Assembly: GCA_049516395.1 (NCBI GenBank)
Contig: JBEKTD010000002.1
Coordinates: 399,418 to 463,417, forward strand
Direction of reading: 5' to 3'
Origin: Fen-1362 sp049516395
GTDB lineage: Bacteria > Planctomycetota > Phycisphaerae > Sedimentisphaerales > Anaerobacaceae
DNA: 64,000 bases
Part shown: in pieces, positions 1-8,943 of the stretch
Position numbering within the stretch: the stretch's first letter is position 1
Layout of the letters: every line of letters begins with the position of its first letter
The notes under the pieces: model-generated
The model's database searches: none
What the model was told of the DNA's origin: nothing
Seen by the model: only the letters and a program-made list of their open reading frames with translations
Made by a program: the position numbers and the translations under genes

Positions 1-2021
1 GCCAGTAATTTTGCTTCGCTTGCCAGTAGCACGGGCGGCCCGTCAATTATCACATAATCGTAATTATCGCGTAATTGCCCGATTAACCGTTGCATTGCCT
101 CGCTTCCCAATGTTTCCGCCGGGTTGGTCGGCATCGGCCCTGATTCAATAATGGTTAATCCTTCCATCCCGCTTGGGCGTATCGCTTGCTGCAGGTCGCA
201 TTGTCCCGCCAGCAGATTGCTCAATCCTGCGTTTGTCTGGGTTGCGGTCTGTTCGCCGGCAAATATGACGTTTAGGCCCGGTCGCCGGAGATTGGTGTCT
301 ATCAACAAAACTTTTTTGCCCTCGGCGACGAGTGTTGTGGCAAGATTTACCGCCACGGTGGTTTTGCCGTCTTTGGCTCCGCCACTGGTGATTAGTATTG
401 CTTTGGCTTTTCCGCCGGGTTCCGACAATTTCAGATTTGTTCTCGTTCTTCTATACGATTCGCTTAGGATGCTATTTGGCGCCTGGCGAACCACGAGTGC
501 CGGTTCAATACCTTCAACTTGTTCGTCCTCTTCGGTGTCAGGTATAATCCCAAGCAGCGGAATATGCAAATGTGTTGCCACGTCTTTGGGCGTTCGAACA
601 AGGTCATTGAGCAATTCTATTAAGAAGGCCAATCCGATGCCAAGCAGCAGCCCTAAAAATGTTCCGCCGGGGAAAAAGATTTGCCATTTCGGAAAACTTG
701 CTTCAAGGGGCTCAGGTGCGAGGCCCATAAGTTGAACTGTGGGCGTTTCGGGGTCGTCGTGAATTATCTTAAGTTTTTCCGTCTGGGTTTTAATTGTATC
801 GAGCATCACCCTTCTTTCGTCTCTTATTTTCACGCGTTGCGTGAACTGTACCCGCGCCAGGTCAAGCTCTTCTTTTTGTTTTGCGGCCGCCTCACGCATT
901 TTTTCGAGCTGGTCGAGCTGGCCCTCAAGTGTTGTAAGCTGATCTTGGGCATTTTTCAGGTTTGATTGCCTCACTTGTTCGGCTATTATTGCCTGTCGAC
1001 GGAGCCGTTCCTGTTGTATAGAGTCGATATATTCTTTGATTTGTCGAATGACCCTGTGGTCTTCGCCGAATCGCGCGAGCGCGCCTGCCAGCGTAGATTC
1101 CTGTAGCGCCAGTTGCTGCGATAATCCAAGCATCACGGGGTCGGTTTCCGCCTGCCGCTCAACCTGCACCTGAACGGGTCCTTGTGCTTGTACCGCGAGA
1201 GTTTCGATAGCGCCCCGCGTCTGACTGATATCCATTTCCAGCTTATTTGCCTGGTTTTCCAGATCGTTGAGCTTTAGTTCGATCACTGGCTGGAATGCAT
1301 GCTCTTCAAGATCGGTAAACCCGTATCTGCGGCGAACGTCGTCGAGCGACCGCTCTGCCGAATCCAAATCCTTTTGAACGCGAGCCTGCTCGTCATCGAG
1401 CCGGGATAATTTTTCCGCCACTTCTTTACGTTTTGTTCCTCCCTGGCCGCCGACAAACAGAGATGCCATTTCATTGACTATAAGTGCCGATTCTTCTTTA
1501 TCCTCGCAGGTCATCGAAACTACGATTGAATCGCCGTCCCTTTGTGGGCTGGCACCGAAGCTTCTCTCTAAATCCTTGACGGCTTTTCTTATACGGACGT
1601 CCTTTATGTCGCCGAAACCTTTAAACCATTTGGTCTGTTGGATTTTGTCCCTGTCAATGAGCTGTTGGAGCATACTCTGGCTCGTCAATTGCATAGCCAT
1701 CGACAGCCGATAACCGTATTGGATGTCCTGTCCGACAGTAATGGCTTGTATTGCAGTAGGGTCTTTCTCGACGGGAGGGAGCACCTTGATAAAAGTTTGC
1801 GCCGTGTACTCTGGCCCGTATATTGAAAACAAAAACCAGCTCACTCCGCCACACCCAAAGCCGAGTATCGTTAGCAGGAAAATCATAAGCCAGTGTCGGC
1901 GCAGTATGGCGAGAATTTCTCGCGGCGTCATTCCTTCGGCGGCCCCGCGCGCAGCCATAGCCGGCCTCGGAGTCATCATCCTGGGTTCTACTGCAACCGG
2001 TTTTTGTCCTGCGTCTGCCAT
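1..2021 (-). CDS. Wzz-type chain-length regulator fused to BY-kinase (3' end cut by window edge)
   Basis: Open frame from the ATG at 2021 to the left edge (about 673 codons, stop not in window). The N-terminal part looks like a Wzz polysaccharide co-polymerase: a membrane segment near residues 44-66, a long periplasmic coiled-coil stretch rich in Q, E, L and R, and a second membrane segment (GTFLGLLLGIGLAFLIELL). The cytoplasmic C-terminal part is a bacterial tyrosine kinase of the CpsD/Wzc type: Walker A GGAKDGKTT with its Lys near residue 553, Walker A' LLIDTNLRRP, and a downstream VIIDGPP block. Such proteins control exopolysaccharide chain length and export through autophosphorylation of a C-terminal tyrosine cluster, which would lie outside the window. 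It follows the TPR gene by 52 bp and is the last visible gene of the exosortase operon. The Shine-Dalgarno sequence is weak. Confidence 0.88.
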   Translation of the reverse strand, partial: MADAGQKPVAVEPRMMTPRPAMAARGAAEGMTPREILAILRRHWLMIFLLTILGFGCGGVSWFLFSIYGPEYTAQTFIKVLPPVEKDPTAIQAITVGQDIQYGYRLSMAMQLTSQSMLQQLIDRDKIQQTKWFKGFGDIKDVRIRKAVKDLERSFGASPQRDGDSIVVSMTCEDKEESALIVNEMASLFVGGQGGTKRKEVAEKLSRLDDEQARVQKDLDSAERSLDDVRRRYGFTDLEEHAFQPVIELKLNDLENQANKLEMDISQTRGAIETLAVQAQGPVQVQVERQAETDPVMLGLSQQLALQESTLAGALARFGEDHRVIRQIKEYIDSIQQERLRRQAIIAEQVRQSNLKNAQDQLTTLEGQLDQLEKMREAAAKQKEELDLARVQFTQRVKIRDERRVMLDTIKTQTEKLKIIHDDPETPTVQLMGLAPEPLEASFPKWQIFFPGGTFLGLLLGIGLAFLIELLNDLVRTPKDVATHLHIPLLGIIPDTEEDEQVEGIEPALVVRQAPNSILSESYRRTRTNLKLSEPGGKAKAILITSGGAKDGKTTVAVNLATTLVAEGKKVLLIDTNLRRPGLNVIFAGEQTATQTNAGLSNLLAGQCDLQQAIRPSGMEGLTIIESGPMPTNPAETLGSEAMQRLIGQLRDNYDYVIIDGPPVLLASEAKLL

Positions 2022-2073
2022 TTGTCAGTCGATTCTCATAATATCAAAACAAATCATTGTCTTGGCGTTATTG

Positions 2074-5000
2074 TTACTTTTTGTCATCGCCCTTGTTCCT
2101 TCCGAGCCGTTCGATTGCGGCATTTATTCGTTCCTTGTCTGCTTTCTGCATGTTGTCTCCGCCGGCATCCAGCGCTTGCCCATAAGCCGCACGTGCCTGT
2201 GTCAATTCACCGAGCTGCTCGTGGGCCTGTGCCAGGTGCTCATACGCCTCTGCGGGCGGCGACAGCCGTCTCGCCTCATACTGTTGTATCGATGTCTGCG
2301 AGAACTGCAATGACTCGGCATATTTACCTTTTTTGTAGAGCACAACGGCATAAGTATCTAGGTATTCCGGTTCGTCTGGTTGTATCTCATGAGCCCGCTT
2401 GGCGTATTCAAGCGCCTTGTCTAAATCCTGGTTGTTAGTAGCAAGGATGTACGCGATATTATTCAGAACACTGGTATTAGTCGGCATTTTTTCCAACAGA
2501 CTTTCGTAGACCCCGACAGCATCCTTAAGGTATTTATTATCGGAAGTTTTGCTGAAAGCGAGTATCAGCGTTTCGGCCTTTTGCATCGTGTAATTGAGCC
2601 ATTGTGGCTGGTCAGGCCCGATTGTCTTAAAACATTTATCGAGATATTCAAGTGCCTTGCTGTAGTCGGTTTTAAGTCGGCACAGGTTATACATAGCCCA
2701 GTTTGCCGGGAGCGACTCCGGCTGCATATCGAGCTTTTGCTTGCACATTTGTTCTGTTTCTTGCTCGCCGATTAGTCCGTAAATTTTTCCAAGAATCTGC
2801 ACGGCCATAGCATCATCGTTGCCTGTTTTTTCGATAGCTTTTTTGCAATACTGCACAGCAGTGATGCGGTCGCCGAGTTTCATTTTGCCCTCCGCCATTT
2901 TTAGATACGCGACCGGGGCAAGGTTTCCATCAATGTATTTGCCGGCCTCTTCGAACAACTTGTCCATTTTTCCGGCAGCCGTAATTGCTCGCAGATATCC
3001 GCCAAGAGCGTCAGCGTCCGGTCGTCCCTGTTCAATACTTTTTCTCAGTGCGGTTTCATATAATTGTTCCGCCCCGGCAAAATCGCCTGCGCCGCCTGCA
3101 AACCCGGCTGCGTGCTTATACCAGTAAACGCTTTCGGGCAATTGTTTGAGAATTTTCGGGTAGAAATCCTCAAGGGCTTCCTTTCGCCCGGCTTGTAAGT
3201 AAATTTGTTCGAGCATCGTCCTTGCTTCATCTGGCGCCTGCGGGTCCTCGACCAAGCTTTTAAGCTCGATAGCGGCGTCATCGATGCGCCCGGCCCTCAT
3301 ATAAACCCTCGCGAGTATAATACGAGTCGTTGCTGCGTCAAGGAGGGTCTTGCTTCGTTTAAGGTCCGTGATTGCCTGGTCGTAATCCGCCATAATACCA
3401 TTAATCTGTCCGCGCAGTTGCCAGGCGGTCGCGTCGCCCTGGTTGCTCTCAAGTCGCTTGTTTACCAGTTCCAGTGCCTCTTTTAGCCGTCCCTGTTTCA
3501 TAGAAAGCCATGAGCTCAGCAGTAATCCTTTGCCTTCCTGGGGGTATTTTTCCCTGAAACTTGCCAGTTTTTGCTCGGCTTCCTTGATCAATCCGATGTT
3601 AAGATAAGTTTGGATCACCAAAAGATGAATTTCAGATGTTTCCGTGGCGGATAACAGTTGTTCGCCATATTTTGTCGCGGCAGTTTTATCGCCGGTTGTT
3701 TCCGCAATAAATAACAATCCCTCCAGGACATTTACGTCCTTGGGGTTGGTCTGATAGTACTGCTCTAAAGATTTGCGGGCATCGTCATATCGTCCCGTCT
3801 TTATATAATGCCGCCACAACAGTTGCGATTCCTTCGTTCCTTTCAATAACTGCTCCGCCTTTTCCGGCTGGCCCGTTTGTCGATAGTATTCTGCGTAACT
3901 CTCGAGTACGACAGGGCTCTGGGGGTCATAGCTTTTCGCCTGTTCCAAAGCCGAGAATGCCATTGCGAGCAGCGCCTGCCGACGTTGGGTATCAGTGTTG
4001 TCCAGACCAAGCCGTGTGGCGAGCCGGGCAAGCAGCAGCGCATTCTTCATACTCGGCATATTTTCCTGCAAGCTCTGCCGCAGCGCAAGCGCGCGATTCG
4101 GGTCGTTTTCGCTTATGTATTCCGCATAGAAACTCATTAGTTGCACATCGCCCTGATTAAGTGCCATCGCCCAGTCCAAAGCTCCCTTGGTTTCGGCCAG
4201 TTGTGATGTCGATACATTATCGCCGAGAGCTTGGTTGCGTTTGTACAGCCGATTGGCATATTCTTTCGCAATGGTCTTGTCCAACGGGGTGGTTTTTGCT
4301 GCCATGCTTATGTCGGCAAGCGCGGCCGCCTCATTGCCCAGTGCGGAGTTGATGCGGGACCGCAGCAGATAGCCATACCCGAAAACGGGTCTTTGCGACA
4401 ATGCGCTGTCTATGCTTGTAAGAGCGGCTTCATATTGTTCTTTCGCAAGAGCGGCTCGAGCCGCGAAAAAGTCCCCTGAGCAATCGTCGTAATTTTCTCG
4501 CCTGGCTATTTGCAGGATTTTGTCGATAGTATCCCAGTCCTTTTTTTCCAACCCGATATCAAACAAAGATGTTATTGCTCGACGTTTTGAGCCATCGTCT
4601 GCTTGGAGCGAGCCGGTGCCGATGGGTGGAGGGACAAGCTTTCTGAGTTGCTCCGATGCCTTGTTGGAATCGTTGTTAGTTGCGTAAAAAATACCCAGGG
4701 AGAGCGCTCGCTTAAGAGGGTCTGCGATGCCGGTCAGGACATCCTCTTTAAGCTGCATAGCCCTTTCGGGAGGGAGTTTTGCCGGGGTCGGCTCGGCGAG
4801 AAGCCGTTTGTAAAACAACGCAGTTACATTATCCGGCTGGTATTTCAAATACTTTTCTATTATCAAATTCGCCTGGTCAAGGTTCCCGCTTGCTATCGTG
4901 TCATCGCACATCGAGGCGGCTGAGGCAATTTCCAGCGAATTTGGGTCCGCTGAGAGCATAGCATCCATATTTTCGATAAAGGCCGATGCGAGGGTTTTCA

Positions 5001-7017
5001 TCTCTGCCGCAATCTGTTCGGTTGAACGCTGGTCAACCTCTTGCTGCTGCGGCTTTTGTGAAAGGGCATTCATCAGAACCGTGCTGGTTCGCGGTTTTTC
5101 CTCTCGGCTAATGATAATTGTGCGTAATACCGTCCCCTTGGTTTCGAGAATAGCTGCTTTAAGCTGCCGCCATGAAAGGTCATGTTGCGGTATTTGGTCA
5201 AGACAACGCTCCGCCTCTGCAAATTCTCTGCCGATTATATATGCACGCGTTCGCAATATCCGGCTTCCGTCTGTGATTCCGTATCTTTCCTCGAACAAAT
5301 CGATATGGGCAAGGGCCGCCTTCCATATACCGGCTTTGAGGAGAAGCTCGGCATATTCCAGTCGCGACTCCGGCCGGGCCGTCTCTATTCCATTTTGTAG
5401 AGCGTCGGCGAGAAACTCGCCAACCGCGCCGTTTTCTATGCCATAAGCAAATATTTTTGCAAGCCGGTATGAAAGGCGCGGGTCCGAACGCCCTGCTGCC
5501 TTTAGCTGCGTATAAGTTTTGTATAATTTTCGGATGGCAGGCGCGAGGTCGCCTTGTTTGAGTCGAGCGGCGGCAAGCTCGACCATGCCCTGCCATTTAA
5601 CTACCTGCGGGTCATCGCCGCTGTGATAAAGCTGCTCAATCTGCCTGACCATCTGTTGGGCATTCGTCAATAATTGTTGTCCCTCAGATTCTCCCAGTGA
5701 CGCGTTTGCATCCATTATCTGGTCGATATAAATGCTGGCGAGTATGCTGAGCATTATTAATCGATTAGTCCTCTTCGCGTCAGACCTGGGACCCGTTGTT
5801 TCCTGTGTGTCAGGAAGTAAAAGAGCGTTTTGCGTAAGCTCAATTGCCTTGTTCAAGTCGGTATTTTGGTTTTTTATATGAAACCTTCTTAAGTGCAAAT
5901 TTGAGGTGATTGCAGCGTAATCGACGTCATTTTTGTCGAGTTCGACAGCTTTTTCTGCCGCTTCAATTGCCTTGTCGAGATAAGCCGGACCGAGACGGTA
6001 GTCAGAATAGAAAGCGGCAAGCGCCGAAAACACTTCCGCTTTGGAACCGAATTTAGCGGTAAGTGACAAATACTCCGGTTCCATTTCTAAAAGCTGCTTT
6101 TTCTGGTCGGATGACACGGTGCTGGCCTGAGCAAAGCTAAAATTGTGCTTCATATTGAGAAAATTAATGTATGCTTTTACGTCATCCTTTGTTGCTTTTA
6201 TCCCTTCCTTAAGCAATTCGATTGCCTCTTCCTGGCTTTTAGCTCTCGCCTCCAGGTTTCCTTTCGATGCTTCCATCTCGCCTCTGAAAGCCGTCGCCTG
6301 CGCAAGATATCGATACACATCAATGTTTTCCGGCTCGAGCTGTTTTACTTTCTCAAGGTCGGCAACGGCCTGTTTGAGCGTTTCTTCCTTGTTTGTTACC
6401 ATTCCAAGTATCGCAATCTGTAAATTGGCCTGTCCCCTCATCAGGTGCAAATATGGCCCCAATTTATGCACCGGTTCTCCGCTCTGTTTAAACGCTTCGA
6501 TTTCCAGTTTCGATGTATCTTCTGTTGCGAGTTCCGCTGTGGCGCTGTTTTCTATCATTTCTATAAACTCACCGGCCTGCGCAGCTACTTCCTGCCACAC
6601 CCCTCCGGAAACTGTTTGCGCGAATATGTAAAGATATTTCAGCCGGTTATATCTTGCGTTTATGTCCTTTGGGTCGAGACGTACAATCTGGGTCCAGCAC
6701 CCCATAACGCTACGCCAGTCCTCTGTTTCTATATAAAGATCCGCGAGGCGATGAAGACCTACAACTTTTAGTTCGTCGGTTTTGGAGTAACCGTAGGCCT
6801 TTCTGTAATTTCGTTCGGCTTCATTATAAATTTTCTTTTGCTGCTCTTTGTCCGTTGTCTGGCGGGCCGTTGCGATTGCCTCGTCGCCGTATTTTAGGAA
6901 TTTCTGCGGATTTCTTCTGCTTAGATATATAAGCCCTACAATGACTGCGATCGCCACAAACACAAAAAGCACGGAACCAATCATCGCTAATTTTTTGTTT
7001 AGCCGTTTTTTTGCCAT
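2074..7017 (-). CDS. Giant membrane-anchored TPR protein of exosortase/EPS locus
   Basis: 1647 residues. A short basic N-terminus precedes one membrane segment (about residues 11-31), and the rest is almost entirely tetratricopeptide repeats, seen as recurrent A-x-x-x-Y/G patterns with P at the helix ends (for example near the C-terminus ...KALEYAKRAHEIQPDEPEYL). The architecture resembles the PEP-CTERM-system TPR lipoprotein family (PrsT type), but here the anchor is a membrane helix with no lipobox. It probably scaffolds the export or sorting machinery on the periplasmic side; this role is inferred from neighbours. The ATG at 7017 is preceded by AAGGAG. It sits between the EpsI-like gene (72 bp upstream) and the Wzz/BY-kinase. 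No catalytic motif was seen. Confidence 0.85.
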   Translation of the reverse strand: MAKKRLNKKLAMIGSVLFVFVAIAVIVGLIYLSRRNPQKFLKYGDEAIATARQTTDKEQQKKIYNEAERNYRKAYGYSKTDELKVVGLHRLADLYIETEDWRSVMGCWTQIVRLDPKDINARYNRLKYLYIFAQTVSGGVWQEVAAQAGEFIEMIENSATAELATEDTSKLEIEAFKQSGEPVHKLGPYLHLMRGQANLQIAILGMVTNKEETLKQAVADLEKVKQLEPENIDVYRYLAQATAFRGEMEASKGNLEARAKSQEEAIELLKEGIKATKDDVKAYINFLNMKHNFSFAQASTVSSDQKKQLLEMEPEYLSLTAKFGSKAEVFSALAAFYSDYRLGPAYLDKAIEAAEKAVELDKNDVDYAAITSNLHLRRFHIKNQNTDLNKAIELTQNALLLPDTQETTGPRSDAKRTNRLIMLSILASIYIDQIMDANASLGESEGQQLLTNAQQMVRQIEQLYHSGDDPQVVKWQGMVELAAARLKQGDLAPAIRKLYKTYTQLKAAGRSDPRLSYRLAKIFAYGIENGAVGEFLADALQNGIETARPESRLEYAELLLKAGIWKAALAHIDLFEERYGITDGSRILRTRAYIIGREFAEAERCLDQIPQHDLSWRQLKAAILETKGTVLRTIIISREEKPRTSTVLMNALSQKPQQQEVDQRSTEQIAAEMKTLASAFIENMDAMLSADPNSLEIASAASMCDDTIASGNLDQANLIIEKYLKYQPDNVTALFYKRLLAEPTPAKLPPERAMQLKEDVLTGIADPLKRALSLGIFYATNNDSNKASEQLRKLVPPPIGTGSLQADDGSKRRAITSLFDIGLEKKDWDTIDKILQIARRENYDDCSGDFFAARAALAKEQYEAALTSIDSALSQRPVFGYGYLLRSRINSALGNEAAALADISMAAKTTPLDKTIAKEYANRLYKRNQALGDNVSTSQLAETKGALDWAMALNQGDVQLMSFYAEYISENDPNRALALRQSLQENMPSMKNALLLARLATRLGLDNTDTQRRQALLAMAFSALEQAKSYDPQSPVVLESYAEYYRQTGQPEKAEQLLKGTKESQLLWRHYIKTGRYDDARKSLEQYYQTNPKDVNVLEGLLFIAETTGDKTAATKYGEQLLSATETSEIHLLVIQTYLNIGLIKEAEQKLASFREKYPQEGKGLLLSSWLSMKQGRLKEALELVNKRLESNQGDATAWQLRGQINGIMADYDQAITDLKRSKTLLDAATTRIILARVYMRAGRIDDAAIELKSLVEDPQAPDEARTMLEQIYLQAGRKEALEDFYPKILKQLPESVYWYKHAAGFAGGAGDFAGAEQLYETALRKSIEQGRPDADALGGYLRAITAAGKMDKLFEEAGKYIDGNLAPVAYLKMAEGKMKLGDRITAVQYCKKAIEKTGNDDAMAVQILGKIYGLIGEQETEQMCKQKLDMQPESLPANWAMYNLCRLKTDYSKALEYLDKCFKTIGPDQPQWLNYTMQKAETLILAFSKTSDNKYLKDAVGVYESLLEKMPTNTSVLNNIAYILATNNQDLDKALEYAKRAHEIQPDEPEYLDTYAVVLYKKGKYAESLQFSQTSIQQYEARRLSPPAEAYEHLAQAHEQLGELTQARAAYGQALDAGGDNMQKADKERINAAIERLGRNKGDDKK

Positions 7018-7089
7018 CGAATTTTGCTCCTTATATTTTTAAAATTGTTAATGTCATCTGGTCAACCGGCAAAGCAAATCCGTTTTTGA

Positions 7090-7848
7090 TTACCAGTGCC
7101 CGCTGGGCCAATGTTCTTTTTCCAGAACCGGTAAAATAACCGACATCAATTTTTCACTTGCCGCAATCGCCTCTTGTTTGTTCGGATAAATTGTCCGCCC
7201 GGAGGCGATATTATAGAATTTCCATTCGACCTTTGAAAAGTACGAGTATTTGCTGAATGAATTCCAGTTCAGCGTGTTTCGGACATCATACCTGTCGCCG
7301 TATTTGCCGTTGACGCGGAAAGTGTATAGAATCGGGAAGGAAGATGTTCCGCCGGTTAGGATATCCGACTTTGTGTCGGCAAACACGAGGTAACGTGTTT
7401 TTATATCCCGCTCGTAAACACCGTTTATGGCTTTGAGCATAACTGTTTCGAATTTTATTCCCTGCAAGCCGCCCCCGATATAACATTCTTCGGGCCTGTG
7501 CGGCACTATGTCGGGCAGCGAATAGTAAGTGATGAATAGCGTGCAAAACCGCGTTTTGCTTTCCGCCGGGGCGCTTGTGTCTTCCAGTGCCCACTGAATA
7601 TAATCTTCGGTCCCGAGGGTGTTAAGAATATCCTGGTTCTCGATTTTCGATTTCTCGACCACTTTGTATGGTGCAAGATTGGATTTGTCAAGGTCGCTTA
7701 GGGATTTTTTCAGGGGCAGCGGCTCGTAATGCCTGGAGAACTTCGACATACTTACAGTTGTTATTGCCAGCAGACAGACGCATATCAGAAAAGCCGGCTG
7801 CAGGTAGTTGGCTTTAATCGTCTCTCGTATATTCTTCGGCGTTGTCAT
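7090..7848 (-). CDS. Exosortase-associated EpsI-like protein (DUF3485 type)
   Basis: 252 residues with one N-terminal membrane segment (about 15-35) and an outward domain containing the signature HRPEECYIGGG at residues 117-127, matching the conserved P-x-x-C-Y/G element of EpsI/DUF3485 proteins. In many exosortase systems this domain is either fused to the exosortase or encoded next to it. Here it is a separate gene 33 bp downstream of the exosortase and 72 bp upstream of the TPR gene, so co-transcription is likely. Its exact biochemical role is not established; association with polysaccharide assembly is known only from gene context. No clear Shine-Dalgarno sequence precedes the ATG at 7848. 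Confidence 0.8.
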   Translation of the reverse strand: MTTPKNIRETIKANYLQPAFLICVCLLAITTVSMSKFSRHYEPLPLKKSLSDLDKSNLAPYKVVEKSKIENQDILNTLGTEDYIQWALEDTSAPAESKTRFCTLFITYYSLPDIVPHRPEECYIGGGLQGIKFETVMLKAINGVYERDIKTRYLVFADTKSDILTGGTSSFPILYTFRVNGKYGDRYDVRNTLNWNSFSKYSYFSKVEWKFYNIASGRTIYPNKQEAIAASEKLMSVILPVLEKEHWPSGHW

Positions 7849-7881
7849 TGTTATTTTAGTTTCGTTTATTGCTTCGGACTC

Positions 7882-8895
7882 CTATGCTTTACGCCTGACG
7901 ATAACATCCGAAACGTTGGACTCATCGTCTTCGACAAACAAGTTTGACATAAACCATGCAATCGCTCCGTAAAGCCCGAACGCTATCGGGAGCATAGCCA
8001 TTCCCAGCAGGTCGTGGTAGATTCCCTGTGCATATTGCGGGTCACAAAACACATAGATGAGACCGGTTATGGTTACCCTTATAATATTGCAGAGAATTGC
8101 TATTGGGATAGTACTGGCCAAAAGCACGAGTCGCTGCCATGCGGGCCTGTAGTGCAAATACGCCATTGCCACACCCAAGGCAAAAAACGTCATCAGTAGG
8201 CGCATGCCACTGCACGCCTCTGCCACGTCGAGGGGCGGTTCCAGGGCCTTGCCTTTGTAAACGATGTCTATTACGACCCCGTTGGCTATAGCGTCCATTT
8301 TTGGTATCAAATTGAGTGCCGCGGTTGAAGCCGTAGCCGCCCACAGACGCATTGGTATCGTGGCGCTTCTTAATATTTCATCCGGCAGCGGTATCGCGAA
8401 TATAAGGTATGTGATTGGCAGCCACGTATATTTAATTAATGGTCGGCCGCCGAGGAACAATACCACTCCCCCAAGCACACCAACCGCTGATATTTGTCTG
8501 AAGTATCCATATCCCGCCCGGCTGACTGTGTTAAAAACATAAAATAAGATGATGCCCACAAGCAAAAGCAGCCCTAGGTAGTTTGGTTTGGTTCGGGCAT
8601 TGAGGATTTCCTGCCTGGACTGGTTCAGGAAGTATAAGCTGAAAAGCGGGATGAGGAATCCGTGTGACCAGCTTGGGTCGGTCACCCATTGCTTAATGAT
8701 GCCGCCTATTTCTTTGTTAAACAGGCAGTAAAGCAGCGTTCCGATTATCACAATCCGGATATATGTGTGCACTCCGAGTTGCCGCCACTGCTCTTTTGGT
8801 GCCGAAGCGGTTTCCCGCAACTCGGTTGTGGATGTAACAATATTGTCCGCCATAATCCTCGAGTTTTCACATAATCGGCCGGCGATTGAGGCCAT
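7882..8895 (-). CDS. Exosortase/archaeosortase family transpeptidase
   Basis: 337 residues with about eight membrane segments. The three family catalytic residues are present in order: Cys228 in EACSGMR, Arg273 in CNIIRVT and His294 in YHDLLGM. Exosortases cleave C-terminal PEP-CTERM-like signals and transfer substrate proteins to a surface polymer. The gene lies 48 bp downstream of the export lipoprotein and directly upstream of its EpsI-like partner. The start is uncertain: ATG at 8895 gives 337 residues, while the ATG at 8853 (MADNIV) gives 323 residues behind a GAGG spaced too closely to be convincing. No protein with an obvious PEP-CTERM tail was seen in this window, so the substrates are probably encoded elsewhere. 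Confidence 0.9.
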   Translation of the reverse strand: MASIAGRLCENSRIMADNIVTSTTELRETASAPKEQWRQLGVHTYIRIVIIGTLLYCLFNKEIGGIIKQWVTDPSWSHGFLIPLFSLYFLNQSRQEILNARTKPNYLGLLLLVGIILFYVFNTVSRAGYGYFRQISAVGVLGGVVLFLGGRPLIKYTWLPITYLIFAIPLPDEILRSATIPMRLWAATASTAALNLIPKMDAIANGVVIDIVYKGKALEPPLDVAEACSGMRLLMTFFALGVAMAYLHYRPAWQRLVLLASTIPIAILCNIIRVTITGLIYVFCDPQYAQGIYHDLLGMAMLPIAFGLYGAIAWFMSNLFVEDDESNVSDVIVRRKA

Positions 8896-8943
8896 TTTCG
8901 GTATCCAGCCGCTTAAAACACAATCAACTGCTGCGCGGCTCGT